DNA of 44,230 nucleotides from a virus, in IMG/VR virus record IMGVR_UViG_3300029448_000093, positions 1 to 44,230 of that record; one strand, written 5' to 3'. This document shows positions 27,346 through 37,937 of this stretch, in pieces. The notes below the pieces were generated by a model, which ran no database searches, was not told the DNA's origin, and saw only the letters and a list, made by a program, of their open reading frames with translations. Every line of letters starts with the position of its first letter. The first letter of the stretch is position 1. The position numbers were made by a program, and so were the translations under genes.

Positions 27346-30171
27346 ATGGCACGTAAGGAAGATAGCACTCCCCTCAACAAGGGCGTTGGATCAGTCTCCG
27401 CAGACTTCACAGCTCCGCAGGTGCGAGTTGCAACTCCCGGTCGTAACCAAACAGCTCAGCCAACCGAGGCAGAGAGATTTAGAGATGCGATGTTCACCTT
27501 TGGGAGAGGGGTTGTTGGCGCAGCGCAAGGCCGCGCACAGATTAACAATGAACTGAAGGTGTTGAAAGAGCGCAGCTACAACAAGGTCGAGCGAGAGCTT
27601 AACCGACACTCAGCAGCGTTCCAGAACCAACGCCTTCGGAAAGCAGACGAGGTTCGTCGGCAGATTATTGAAGACAGTGAGTGGCGTGGTCCTGAGTGGG
27701 GTGAGCGAGAGCTTCGCACCCGGATGAACAACGCCCCGAGCCAAGAAGAGTCAAGCGTTTACGAAGGCAGCTGGAAAAGAGCTTATGCTTCTATCGACCG
27801 TACTAACAAAGAAGAGTACAGGCAGAAGTTTAACTCAGCAAAGATGTCTGTGTCTAAGGGCGGTCTTGCTCTTGTTGCACAGATGAACGAAGACCCGGCT
27901 CTTAAGGCCACCCTTATTGGGGACGGTACAAACATTGGTCGTCGTGTCCAAGACTGGGCTCTTTCGGAAATGGCTGCTGCTGCTGACCTTGATTCTCTTG
28001 AAGAAGCCGACGCAGAAGTTCTGACTCACAACATTATTACGTGGTCAGCAAACCTTACCGAAAAACTACGCAAAGGCCACGTGCTAGAGATCGAAAAATC
28101 TAACACCTTCAATGGCGGTCGGCAGCTAGAGGCAGACACCTTGTCTACAGTTCTAGGTGACCAGACAGTCGGAGACCTTGAGGCCCAGATCAGTGTCACG
28201 CTGACCGAAAAGCTGAGCCATCTTTCTCCTGAGCAACAGGTCGAAACAGTTCGCAAACATATCCGCAGCACCATCTCCAACATGGCAGGTGGTCGTTATG
28301 GTATTGATGCGGGCGGTGACATTGACCGAATCAAAGACCTTGCGAGCATGGAGATCGACGGCGGTCTTGTGTTTGCTCCTGCCGAGCAGGAGGCAATGCT
28401 TAATGCTGCGCTACAGTCAGGACAGAAGACGGTCGATAACACAGCTCAGGCTGCTATCGTCCGACTGCAAGAAGCAACCCGTATCCCTGTCGCTACAGGT
28501 GATGGTGTTATTCACCAGCGGGGTAATCTTGGAGCGCTCCTTGACCGAGATCAGCAGGGCTTTGATTCCTATGACCGTGAAGAGGCTAGAGTTATTAGGG
28601 AGCTTAACCTGACAAGTGAGAACCCCTCTACCGAAGAGATTCTTCTTAGGCAGACAGTTCGTGATAGGTTTGAAGCGGCCCGACAGAGCCAAGCCCGTCT
28701 CCATCTCAAAGACAACGGCGACCAGCAGGTTTATGGCGGCTACTTTACAGGCCAACGAACCGGTCCCGGTGGAGCAAACAAGGCTTACAAGCATGACCCT
28801 TTCTCTCGATTCCGAATGAGCGGTACAGAGCTTGCTAATCTTGAGCTGCTTCCTGTCGGCGTTGATGAAATTGCTGGTATGCGCCAGCATGTGGGGCAGT
28901 TTATTCCTGAAGGCAGCGAGGCTCTGGCTAAGCTGGACTCATGGGATGGTCAGCCTCTTGAATTCAACGAAGACAACGCTGAGCTTAACATGTATTTTGC
29001 GAGAGCAGAAGCAGCGCAGTACAATCTGCCGGGTGTTGTGGCAGCGAACGGTTTTCCGTCCGAACGATCAACCCTGTTCATGTCTCGTCTCCAATCAAAC
29101 AACGAGCACGAGGTTGCTGCTGCTGTTGAGTTCCTTACAATGCTCGCCCCCGGAGCTGGGGGAAGCCTTGACAGCCTTATAGACCAAGCGTCTTCTGCTG
29201 CTCCTAATGCTGAAGCCGCTATTATGTGGGCGCGAACTAACTCGCGTCTAGGACAGATGGGTTCAGACGACCCTGTTGCTAGAGCCTCTATAGGCAACGG
29301 CGTTCAGACTATTCTTAATTCACCTGATATTAGTACATGGCTTACAGCAGACAGGGTAACCGATGAAGACACAGTAAGCCAAGGGCTTGCTATTGCTACG
29401 TCTCTTGCAGCAGTGTTTCAGGAGAACGGTGAGATAACTCTCAGCGACGAAGCTGGAACAGCTGATCAGATTAACCAGATGATTATGTCGAATACTAATG
29501 GTCTTGGCAGAAACTGGCGAGTCTTGGCAGCAGCGGGTATGGCCTTAGACCAAGGCATGACCCCTGCAACTATTGCGGCGCAGCTTTATGCGGCAGTCCG
29601 TAAGGATGGCTATCGACCTCGATCTATCGGAGGGAAGATGCACTTGGTGCAAGACCCTAACGGCTACATCGGTGGTGAAGATTACGCCAATGTCGAAGAA
29701 CTCGTTGCTGGTAACATGACCGCACCCTTCAATACAGCATATCGCTCGTTCTTGCAGGAGGCTATGGGCCTCAGCGGGCAGCAGACTCCTACCAACCTTA
29801 TGGAAATGGGTATGCTTGGTAACGACGTGCTTGCTGATCTTGTTGATCCTACTAACAGGCCGGAAGCTGGTCAGCTTCAGGCTAGGTGGGACAGTCAGTA
29901 TAAGTCTAAGATGAGGATGCTTGAAACTCCTCAGGGTTATGGCGGGGCAATCGTTGAGTTCACTATGAACAACGGCGTGATCCTTGAGCCTACTGTCAGC
30001 ACTAAAGACGCAGTCCTTACTCTACCTACCGGCGATCAAGTGTTTGTTCCTGCCGGTACAGTTCTTAACGTAATAAATCCCCTCCTGTTTGAAGCCTCCA
30101 ATGTTTCTAATACCCCAAGCGCTCAGGAATCAATCGATGATTTTGATGCTTGGTCTTATGTTGACGGGTGA
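27346..30171 (+). CDS. Internal virion protein (T7 gp15-like)
   Basis: 941 residues (T7 gp15: 747), TAGGAG upstream. Mostly helical, charged N-terminal half (RSYNKVERELNRHSAAFQNQRLRKADEVRRQIIEDSEW). GP15-type proteins assemble inside the head and form the periplasmic part of the ejection tube. The extra length lies partly in the C-terminal 200 residues (LGRNWRVLAAAGMALDQGMTPATIAAQLYAAVRKDGY and a beta-rich end). Assigned from position and size between gp14-like and gp16-like genes. Confidence 0.78.
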   Translation: MARKEDSTPLNKGVGSVSADFTAPQVRVATPGRNQTAQPTEAERFRDAMFTFGRGVVGAAQGRAQINNELKVLKERSYNKVERELNRHSAAFQNQRLRKADEVRRQIIEDSEWRGPEWGERELRTRMNNAPSQEESSVYEGSWKRAYASIDRTNKEEYRQKFNSAKMSVSKGGLALVAQMNEDPALKATLIGDGTNIGRRVQDWALSEMAAAADLDSLEEADAEVLTHNIITWSANLTEKLRKGHVLEIEKSNTFNGGRQLEADTLSTVLGDQTVGDLEAQISVTLTEKLSHLSPEQQVETVRKHIRSTISNMAGGRYGIDAGGDIDRIKDLASMEIDGGLVFAPAEQEAMLNAALQSGQKTVDNTAQAAIVRLQEATRIPVATGDGVIHQRGNLGALLDRDQQGFDSYDREEARVIRELNLTSENPSTEEILLRQTVRDRFEAARQSQARLHLKDNGDQQVYGGYFTGQRTGPGGANKAYKHDPFSRFRMSGTELANLELLPVGVDEIAGMRQHVGQFIPEGSEALAKLDSWDGQPLEFNEDNAELNMYFARAEAAQYNLPGVVAANGFPSERSTLFMSRLQSNNEHEVAAAVEFLTMLAPGAGGSLDSLIDQASSAAPNAEAAIMWARTNSRLGQMGSDDPVARASIGNGVQTILNSPDISTWLTADRVTDEDTVSQGLAIATSLAAVFQENGEITLSDEAGTADQINQMIMSNTNGLGRNWRVLAAAGMALDQGMTPATIAAQLYAAVRKDGYRPRSIGGKMHLVQDPNGYIGGEDYANVEELVAGNMTAPFNTAYRSFLQEAMGLSGQQTPTNLMEMGMLGNDVLADLVDPTNRPEAGQLQARWDSQYKSKMRMLETPQGYGGAIVEFTMNNGVILEPTVSTKDAVLTLPTGDQVFVPAGTVLNVINPLLFEASNVSNTPSAQESIDDFDAWSYVDG

Positions 30172-30192
30172 TGCAGGTAGCAAAGGAAGATT

Positions 30193-33100
30193 ATGTCTCG
30201 ATTCACAGTTGGCTCTCCTATCTCAGAGCTTCGTTATGGTACAACAGACCCATCAGGATCAACCCCCGACCTTTACTTGGAAGGGGACGCAGCCCAAGGG
30301 TTTGACGTAACCGCTGCCCCGCCGGAGCTAGGCTTCTGGGGTGTAACCTTTCACGAGTCTCAGATCAACGCGGCTATGCTTGAGCCGGGTAACATTGCCA
30401 CATGGCTAATGAACAACCCCGCCTCTCTTGTAGACGCAGACGATCCTGAGTTCGGAGAGAACCGTTTTGTATCCCTTGGCGCTGCAAACATTATGCGCGA
30501 GGCAATGCCTGAGGGTTCTCTTCGGGAGGTTGATGGATACCGCGCTTTGTCTAACCGACTGAGCCCGGTCCAGAATGTCAATGAGTTGGACACCATCCTT
30601 ATGTTTAAGGATGAGGACTTCAACGCAGACGAAGCCGTGGCTGAGTGGACAGCGAATCCGAGTAATAAAATAAAGTCCGCAGCCGTCCAGAGAATCAATG
30701 GCCGAGACATGGCCGATGTTCTTAAGGGCGCACGAAACCGTAACCACTTTCACTTCCTCCAGATGCGTGAGCTTCAGGCTGCTAAGGCCAGACAGAACAT
30801 GGATAACTGGTCGGAAGAATCCAACATCTTTTCTAACACCGCCAGCTACGTTGGTTCGGGTGTGTTTAACTACATCCTGACGGACCCTACTTTCGCACCG
30901 AGCGTAGTCTTGCCGGTGGGTGGGGCAGGTAAGCTGGGGCAGGCTGCTGGCATGATCGGCAAGTCTGTCTCCCGTGTCGGTGGTGCAACCGCTGGTAAGG
31001 TGGCTACAGCTTTGGCTAAGTCACCCGCCGCAGTTCACACCAGCATTGCCAACCGCATCGGCCATCGCGCCGCTGTCGCTGTTGAGCTTGCTTCTCAGGG
31101 CGCAGCGTTTGATGTTGCTGTTCAGCAGCAGAGAATCCAGAACAGTGAGGTTCTTTGGGATGACCCGGAGTACCAGACTGAATTCAGTTGGGCCGAGCTT
31201 GGCTTGGTTACCGGCATGGGCGCTGCTCTAGGCTTTGCTACGGCAGGGTTTAGTAAGGGCTCATACCAGAACCTCAAGGAGGTCCGAAGGGCTTCTGCTG
31301 ATGTTGCTGGTGGCGGTAACTCATCACCTATTGCTCACAGTCTTGATAACCTTAACGCTCAGTTCCGGGTAGACCAAGCCGGTGTTCGGGTGCAGCGTGC
31401 ATCCGAGCGGCTGCTTGGTGATGACTTCAACCAGATGGCTATTTATCTGGATGATGAAGAACTGATTAAGGCGGGGCTTCACCGCTTTCAGATTGCTGAT
31501 GTTATGGAGCGCCTTGCTGACAATGTGGGCGAGGAAGGTCTTGATGCTGTCGCGGTTCACCGTGTTATGTCCGATCTAATTGCAGACGCACGTAAGGTGT
31601 CTAAGGCTAAGTCTGACGCTGTTGAAACCTTTGCTGGAAACCAGCTTGAGTCGATTGCGTTTGCTGAGTCATTGGGCCGCGCTGCACGAGAGCTTCCTAA
31701 CTCTGCTAATAACTCTGCCGTTCTTAAGAGAGCGCAGGAGATTATGCCCGAAGAGCTTGCTAAACAAGAGAGGCGTATTGCTTCTCAGGCTAAGCGTGCT
31801 CGACCAGCAGCAGGGCCTGAAGAGCTTCCGTTCTGGAAGGCACAGCTTCAGGAGCTACAGGATGCGGCAGCCCGCCGCCGACTGACTGAGGCCGAGCTTG
31901 ACCACATGGGCACGGTGTCTGGAAAGCTCCAGTCTTTGGGTGAGCCTGACCCCCTTGCTGGGTTTGCTCAGTCAAGAGGGCGGCGCTTCCGAGACGGCTC
32001 AACTTTCTCTACTGACCGAGTGGTCTCTGGGTCTTCTCTTACTAAGGCGGTCAACCGTCTGGTCGGGGCACAGGACACTATCAAGATCCTAAAGGCTAAC
32101 CCCTCTACTTCCGACTCATGGAAGAAGCAGCTAAAGAACGCGCAGGCTACTGTACGCAGAGCTAAGAAAACCATCAAGGACCAGACCGCAAAGGAAACTG
32201 ACCGTATTGATACGGTGTCTACGTCTAAGGTCCGAGATGTTGCTCAGCGTCTTGTGGCTGACCCTCCTAAAACCAAGGCAGCAAGAGCAGCGGCTCTTGA
32301 CGAAATCGCTGACGCTGTTGACTTTGGAGCAAACGCTCTAATCGAAGACGGTACAATGATAGGTAAGGTTTTGCAGTCGTGGGGTCTTAAGCAGCTGGGC
32401 GACGTTGCCCAGTCTGGCACAGGTCTCAACCAAACTGCTAGATCAACGCTGGGTGTTCTTCGTGAGCTTGTTCATGAGTTTGATAACTCAAAGCTCAGAG
32501 TAGGCTCGCTTGACCCTAGGTCTCAGAAAGTATACAGGTCTCTTGAAGACATTCGTAATGACATGCAGGTCCGAACCTCTGAGATTCTTGGTGCATATCA
32601 AAGAATACACGATTCAGGTAGATTTGGAACGGCTCTTAAGTTCAGAACGTATAAGAACAAACAGAAAGAGTTTGACAAACAAGTAATTCGACACATCACG
32701 AAGACTGAGATTTCAACAGACGAAGATGTTATTAAGCTGGCTAACCTTTGGAAGAAGCACGCAGACGACCTTGGAAAGCAAGGAGAGGCTGCTGGTCTTT
32801 ATAAGGCCCAGTCTAATTTCTTTCCTAGACGATGGAGCCCTTCCAGCATCTACAAAAATGAAGAAGGTTTTCTCGCTGGTCTGAGCAAGCACTTTACAAA
32901 GCAATGGTCAGAAACTGACGATGTTCACCTTGACACTATAGTATCTATGGGCCGCGCTAAGCGGACTGACGCTGACGGTGTTGCTTCTTGGACAGACCTT
33001 GAAGGCAACGCTCTTTCTGAGCGGATGTCTAGGGCTGATCTAGATAAGCTGGGCGTTACTGAAGAAGACTACCTCAAAGCTCTTGTTACTAGAGGTGAAG

Positions 33101-35196
33101 ACGGTTTCACCCCTATGGAACGAGCTGCTAACCGCGTTAAGGCTAATCTGTCAGGAGAAGACTCTTATGAAAAAGCGTCTAATGGCAGGCTTGTAACTGT
33201 ACGCCACAATGGTCCGAAGTCTGAAAGAACCCGCGAGCTTGAAGAGCTGGTGTGGGCAAACAAAGACCTAGAAGAGTTTCTTGACTGGGACTTTAACGGC
33301 GGTATGTCTCGTTACTTTATGTCTTCTGGTTTTCGCGCAGCAAACACTGCTAGACACCAAGAGCGTTGGGGTATTTCCGGCTTGACCATGCAAGAGACCC
33401 TTGACTGGGTTGAAACCCGCATGACACGAGAGCTTAATGCTGGCCGTGTTCCTTTGGAACGCGCAACCGGCAACAAAGCGGTCAGTGCAGCAGAAAAGAA
33501 GTCTTGGCTAGATGGTCTTAATAACCTTCGAGAAAAACTTGCCCTTGCTGAAGGGCGACACCCAACATTGCGAAGCGACGTTGACAGCGTTCAAGAGTTT
33601 GTATCCGACACAGCCGTCTCTGCCGCAGGCGCGGTTTATGGTGGTGGTATTGGTCAAACTATTCTGGCTACCGAAGTTGTTGGTGCTACTGTTGCTAGGA
33701 TTTACAGCCCTTCCGATGTCATTAGTACAGTGGGTCACATCCTAAAGGGTGTTAGAGGCGCTGAAAAAAGACAGCTCATGGAAATCATGGGTTTGACTGT
33801 TCGCCAGTTTCGTATGCACAACCTTAAACGGTTCGTTCAAGACGAAAGTTTTGCAGGCAGCTTTGAGTTTGGGCTTGTTCCACGAGTCCTTGCTCCGTTT
33901 GCTGATGTCCGTTGGAACGCTAACATCGTTCCTGACTTACTTAAGGCAGGCGCAAATGTCGGCATGACTCTCGGCGGTCTTGACTACTTCTCTAACTTTG
34001 CTCGAATCATGCACGTCATGTCACAGCAGAATGAGTTCGGGAGGTTCTTTGTTGCGGCTGAGAAGCTGACAGCAAGGTTGTCGAAAGCAGCTGACGAGCT
34101 GGACGCTGTTGCTGAAAAGGCTTCGGCTAAGGCTTTGGCTAAGGGCGCATCAGACGAAGCAGCTGTTAAAGCTGGGAGTCGCGCTCGAATGAAGGCTTGG
34201 ACAGGAATGGCTAGGGAGGAAGGCTTTGGAGGAAACTGGCAGGTTGCTGAGAAGATGCAACGGGCTGGGCTTCTGGATGCTGACCGTCTTGCTGTTCTTA
34301 GAAAGGCTGGCGCTGCAACTAACAGCTTGAAGACTACAGGCTCGTTTCGTAATATGGATATGATTGAAATGTACCGGTACACTGGCTCAAACAGAGCGGA
34401 GCAAGAATTGTTCCACGACAGCTTTAACAGAGTCAGGGATATGATGGCCGGTGTTATGAACAAGCGTGTCTCAGAACAAAGCCTTATGCAAACCCCAACC
34501 GGCGCTACCAACCAAGGTGCTCTGGGTAGGGTTGCATACGCTATGACTTCATGGCAAAGGTCTTGGTATGACAACAACATCCTTGACGCAGCTCAGATGC
34601 CGCTCAAGGCTTCAGTTGGAATGTATGCTGCCTATATGTTTGGCGAAACCATGAACCAGTTTATTAGGGAGTCTTACAAAGGCAGAAGCCTTGAAGAGTC
34701 CTTAGAGGACGCTCGTGCTAACCCCGGTAACTTTGTAGCCAGAGCAGTTACTCGTTTGCCCTTGCTTGGGCACTGGAGTTCTGTTCTCACCCCAACCGCT
34801 GACATTTTATTTGAGCCCGAGAATCAAAGGTACACACCTAAGATTGAGGTCGGGCGAAGCGCCGCAACGGGTGCGCTGAACTCAGTAAACAACTTGATTG
34901 TTGATACTGTTCAGAGCGCCAAGAACGGCGAGCCTCTAGAGTCTAGCTCTTGGAGGACCGCGTCTCGTTTCATCCCTTTCTACAGAAGCGCTGCTTCTAC
35001 GCTGGCGCTGCATGGCCTCAGCGCGGCTGGGGTAATAGACGAGTCAATGGTTCCCGGCGCTACCAGTGGCGGGTATAGGCGACGAAAGTACAAGCCTAAT
35101 CTCAGTAACCTCGACATTCCAGATAGCTTTGAAAGCAATCTCGAAGTCCCCAGTAATCCTATCCCAGATAACATTCAATTTCTATTTCCGGAGTAA
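30193..35196 (+). CDS. Giant internal virion protein (T7 gp16-like) without an evident transglycosylase
   Basis: 1667 residues (T7 gp16: 1318), AAAGGAAG upstream. Long helical stretches, with hydrophobic segments near residues 335-356 (LVTGMGAALGFATAGF) and 1147-1172 (AVYGGGIGQTILATEVVGATV) suited to membrane contact. The C-terminal region (RVAYAMTSWQRSWYDNNILDAAQMPLKASVGMYAAYMFGETMNQF) resembles ends of gp16 homologues. T7 gp16 begins with a lytic transglycosylase domain; no E-S...G-A-x-G-xxQ pattern is seen here. It would form the inner-membrane part of the DNA ejection channel. Confidence 0.82.
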   Translation: MSRFTVGSPISELRYGTTDPSGSTPDLYLEGDAAQGFDVTAAPPELGFWGVTFHESQINAAMLEPGNIATWLMNNPASLVDADDPEFGENRFVSLGAANIMREAMPEGSLREVDGYRALSNRLSPVQNVNELDTILMFKDEDFNADEAVAEWTANPSNKIKSAAVQRINGRDMADVLKGARNRNHFHFLQMRELQAAKARQNMDNWSEESNIFSNTASYVGSGVFNYILTDPTFAPSVVLPVGGAGKLGQAAGMIGKSVSRVGGATAGKVATALAKSPAAVHTSIANRIGHRAAVAVELASQGAAFDVAVQQQRIQNSEVLWDDPEYQTEFSWAELGLVTGMGAALGFATAGFSKGSYQNLKEVRRASADVAGGGNSSPIAHSLDNLNAQFRVDQAGVRVQRASERLLGDDFNQMAIYLDDEELIKAGLHRFQIADVMERLADNVGEEGLDAVAVHRVMSDLIADARKVSKAKSDAVETFAGNQLESIAFAESLGRAARELPNSANNSAVLKRAQEIMPEELAKQERRIASQAKRARPAAGPEELPFWKAQLQELQDAAARRRLTEAELDHMGTVSGKLQSLGEPDPLAGFAQSRGRRFRDGSTFSTDRVVSGSSLTKAVNRLVGAQDTIKILKANPSTSDSWKKQLKNAQATVRRAKKTIKDQTAKETDRIDTVSTSKVRDVAQRLVADPPKTKAARAAALDEIADAVDFGANALIEDGTMIGKVLQSWGLKQLGDVAQSGTGLNQTARSTLGVLRELVHEFDNSKLRVGSLDPRSQKVYRSLEDIRNDMQVRTSEILGAYQRIHDSGRFGTALKFRTYKNKQKEFDKQVIRHITKTEISTDEDVIKLANLWKKHADDLGKQGEAAGLYKAQSNFFPRRWSPSSIYKNEEGFLAGLSKHFTKQWSETDDVHLDTIVSMGRAKRTDADGVASWTDLEGNALSERMSRADLDKLGVTEEDYLKALVTRGEDGFTPMERAANRVKANLSGEDSYEKASNGRLVTVRHNGPKSERTRELEELVWANKDLEEFLDWDFNGGMSRYFMSSGFRAANTARHQERWGISGLTMQETLDWVETRMTRELNAGRVPLERATGNKAVSAAEKKSWLDGLNNLREKLALAEGRHPTLRSDVDSVQEFVSDTAVSAAGAVYGGGIGQTILATEVVGATVARIYSPSDVISTVGHILKGVRGAEKRQLMEIMGLTVRQFRMHNLKRFVQDESFAGSFEFGLVPRVLAPFADVRWNANIVPDLLKAGANVGMTLGGLDYFSNFARIMHVMSQQNEFGRFFVAAEKLTARLSKAADELDAVAEKASAKALAKGASDEAAVKAGSRARMKAWTGMAREEGFGGNWQVAEKMQRAGLLDADRLAVLRKAGAATNSLKTTGSFRNMDMIEMYRYTGSNRAEQELFHDSFNRVRDMMAGVMNKRVSEQSLMQTPTGATNQGALGRVAYAMTSWQRSWYDNNILDAAQMPLKASVGMYAAYMFGETMNQFIRESYKGRSLEESLEDARANPGNFVARAVTRLPLLGHWSSVLTPTADILFEPENQRYTPKIEVGRSAATGALNSVNNLIVDTVQSAKNGEPLESSSWRTASRFIPFYRSAASTLALHGLSAAGVIDESMVPGATSGGYRRRKYKPNLSNLDIPDSFESNLEVPSNPIPDNIQFLFPE

Positions 35197-35202
35197 ACCC
35201 CT

Positions 35203-37926
35203 ATGACCGTGACATACGGTGACAGTTTCATGTCGTTCATTGGCGCTGATATGGGCACGAACACAGCAGCAGGTATCTACGGTACGTCCAATGTTGGACG
35301 CTTTGCCTCAGATAAGAAGAGCGTGGGCCTTCATTTCGAGCTGCTTAATACGCGGGTTGCTCCTGTAGAGAAACAAATACGAGTCTTTGTAGACGGTACG
35401 GAAGTTCCGTTTAACGATACGACTGCGCTCTCCCGCCCCACCGGGAGGACGTGGTCGTATACTGAGGGCAAAGAATGCCCTAACTCGATTGTTTGTTCTG
35501 AGTTTTATCTTTATGAGAAAGGGTATTCTGGTTTCTCCGGGCAAGATCAACCGGTTCAGTTGATGTTCTTTGATGAGGACAACAACTGGATTAACATCGA
35601 CCCTACTAGAACCCTTCATGGAGCCTTAAGCTCCGCAGCAATAGCGCGTCTTTTCGATGGCGATCTTGCAGACAACGGTAACGAGACAAGCGCTTACGGT
35701 TTTCCTATGACCTTTGACGGTCGCCAAGACATCAGTAAAATCTGGCTAGTTAATGGCAACGGTCCCAGCAACCCTTTCCTTCAGTACCAGTTTAATATCG
35801 GTCTCCCTGAAAACTACTCTGCTGACCGAGAGGAAAGGCAGTGGACTACTAACACAGGAAATAGGTGGGTCTATAGTAACAATGGTCAGTACCATCGATA
35901 CAATGAGGGGGTTTATCAATACACTCCCTCAGTCGAAGGGACACCAATAAACACCCGTCAGCAGTCTATGGATCTTGTTCATAGAAAGATTAGTCCGCAA
36001 GACCTAGACGGCGGCGGTTCTCTCAACGACATTAACCCTGAGGTTCAGGCTTATTTTGCTTCAGCCGCAAACGGTATGACAACAGCAACCGACGTGTATG
36101 AGTGGACTCCTCCAGACATGCAAAAAGGTATGGGCGGTCCCACAAACCCTAGAATCCAGTTTAGCACTGATATCACAGCCAGTGAAAAGGTTGTGATTAT
36201 TCGGGAGACTAGGCAGGACCGGGCGTGGGTGAAGCCAACTGGCGGAGCGTATGCTAACCCTGATCACTACATGGATTACTTTGATCAAGGCAAATACATC
36301 TGTCAGGAGCTTGCAGAGCTTAAGAAAGTTGCTACTGAAATCGGTTCTCCTGTTGCAGATGTAAACGAAAACCCTCACACAAGCACCCGTATTTTGTATG
36401 CCAACGGGACAAGCGGTACTGGTATTTCTGCCAACACGTTTTCTTACGCCTCGCTTGACATGCTAGATATTAGTAATAACGGTGTACAGCTTGATGCGGT
36501 TAGGACTAAACTAGGGCTCAGCGGCTCGGTTTCTTCTAATGGCCACCCGATAAAGGTTTATTACGGCGACCAAACAGACGGTTCTTCTACGGTCTGGTCT
36601 CCGTTACTCCCTGTTATTTCTGCTTCAAACAACACAAACACTGAGTTTACACATGACTCTGATAACAAAACTGTTATCCTAGGCGCGGCTAATACAAAAG
36701 ATATCCGCATTGAACGGAAGACAGACCGTTGGCTTTGGTGCTATGAGTCCGCCAACCGGCGGTATCATAACGGCGCTACTCCGGCGTTCAACTCCTATGC
36801 GGTAGGCCAGCTTCAGAAGCAGCTTCAGTTTATGTTTGAAGAGGCTGACTACCTTCCACTGTTCTTTGATGGGTCTCCCCTCAACAACCCGATCTTCCCT
36901 CGCGGGTGGAACTGGTTCAACTTCAGCGGGACTCAGAACACGTGGCCTATCCCCGGCTCACCATGGGGCGGTGACGGTAGCATTGTTATCTACGAGAACG
37001 ATGTGCTACAGAACGAAGGCACTGACTACTGGATTGACTTCCCCAACATTAACTGGGGAGACGGCGGGCCTTCAGGCAACACCAACATCGGTGTTGGTGG
37101 TGGCGGCTTTGGTAGCGGCAGTATGGATAACGACAGCACGGGTAGTGATATCTTTCCTGTCGGAAGCTCCGGCGCAAGTCAGACAGCTTCTCCTTCTTGG
37201 CCCTCGGCAACAACCCGAACAGACCCAGGGTTTACAGTAGAGACTTTCAGTATTAATAGCCACGCTATGCGCGGCGGTTCTACTAACTCTATATTTGGCG
37301 GGTGGCTTCCACCTAACACTACCTTTGGAGACAAGTCGGTTCACCTTGGGCTTAAGATGACAATTACTGATCGAACTAAGGCTCTAGGCTACATTTCTGG
37401 AGGCTCTTTAGACAGTAAATGGATAACCGGAGCTTACTCGACTATCTATTTTGCGGGGTCTGAGGCCCAAAGATGCGAGACAGACCGTTTTGTTTTAGGT
37501 CGGCACGATTATCTTTGGGACGCTAACAGTAGCGGGTCTGTAACAGACGATTCAGTTGTTACTGGTTATGGCCCAAACAGTGGAGCTGGAGCAGGTAATT
37601 GCTCAAACCATTCTTGGGGCTCTATGGGTAACACTACACCAGCCCTTGTTCTTAGTATAGACATTGCTAAAATGAAAAACGAAGGTCTATATAAGTTCTC
37701 ACCCGGAGTACAGTTGTTGGGCTCTTTGAGTAACGCTAATCAATACTCTGACCTCATTAACGTCCCTTATCTAGGAGACGCTGAAGCTCTTGCTCTTGCG
37801 GCAGTTAATTATGCAGCCTCGGACCAAGGGACTGCTGCTGGCGCTAACGGTCAGTTTACTAATGACCAGTTTGAATCCTATCTTATTCCCGGTGGCACGT
37901 TCACCGACTTTGACTACACTTCTTAA
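35203..37926 (+). CDS. Tail fibre protein with two gp17-type adaptor modules
   Basis: 907 residues, CGGAG upstream; same place as T7 gp17 (553 residues). Two stretches resemble the tail-binding N-terminus of gp17: about residues 325-370 (SEKVVIIRETRQDRAWV ... QGKYICQELAELKKVA) and about 495-548 (KDIRIERKTDRWLWC ... NSYAVGQLQKQLQFMFEE). Later comes a Gly/Ser-rich linker (GVGGGGFGSGSMDNDSTGSD). The final 250 residues are probably receptor binding. The first 320 residues are an extra N-terminal part with VFVDGTEVPFNDTTALSRP. Host specificity should lie in the C-terminus. Confidence 0.85.
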   Translation: MTVTYGDSFMSFIGADMGTNTAAGIYGTSNVGRFASDKKSVGLHFELLNTRVAPVEKQIRVFVDGTEVPFNDTTALSRPTGRTWSYTEGKECPNSIVCSEFYLYEKGYSGFSGQDQPVQLMFFDEDNNWINIDPTRTLHGALSSAAIARLFDGDLADNGNETSAYGFPMTFDGRQDISKIWLVNGNGPSNPFLQYQFNIGLPENYSADREERQWTTNTGNRWVYSNNGQYHRYNEGVYQYTPSVEGTPINTRQQSMDLVHRKISPQDLDGGGSLNDINPEVQAYFASAANGMTTATDVYEWTPPDMQKGMGGPTNPRIQFSTDITASEKVVIIRETRQDRAWVKPTGGAYANPDHYMDYFDQGKYICQELAELKKVATEIGSPVADVNENPHTSTRILYANGTSGTGISANTFSYASLDMLDISNNGVQLDAVRTKLGLSGSVSSNGHPIKVYYGDQTDGSSTVWSPLLPVISASNNTNTEFTHDSDNKTVILGAANTKDIRIERKTDRWLWCYESANRRYHNGATPAFNSYAVGQLQKQLQFMFEEADYLPLFFDGSPLNNPIFPRGWNWFNFSGTQNTWPIPGSPWGGDGSIVIYENDVLQNEGTDYWIDFPNINWGDGGPSGNTNIGVGGGGFGSGSMDNDSTGSDIFPVGSSGASQTASPSWPSATTRTDPGFTVETFSINSHAMRGGSTNSIFGGWLPPNTTFGDKSVHLGLKMTITDRTKALGYISGGSLDSKWITGAYSTIYFAGSEAQRCETDRFVLGRHDYLWDANSSGSVTDDSVVTGYGPNSGAGAGNCSNHSWGSMGNTTPALVLSIDIAKMKNEGLYKFSPGVQLLGSLSNANQYSDLINVPYLGDAEALALAAVNYAASDQGTAAGANGQFTNDQFESYLIPGGTFTDFDYTS

Positions 37927-37937
37927 GGAGCGGATAT

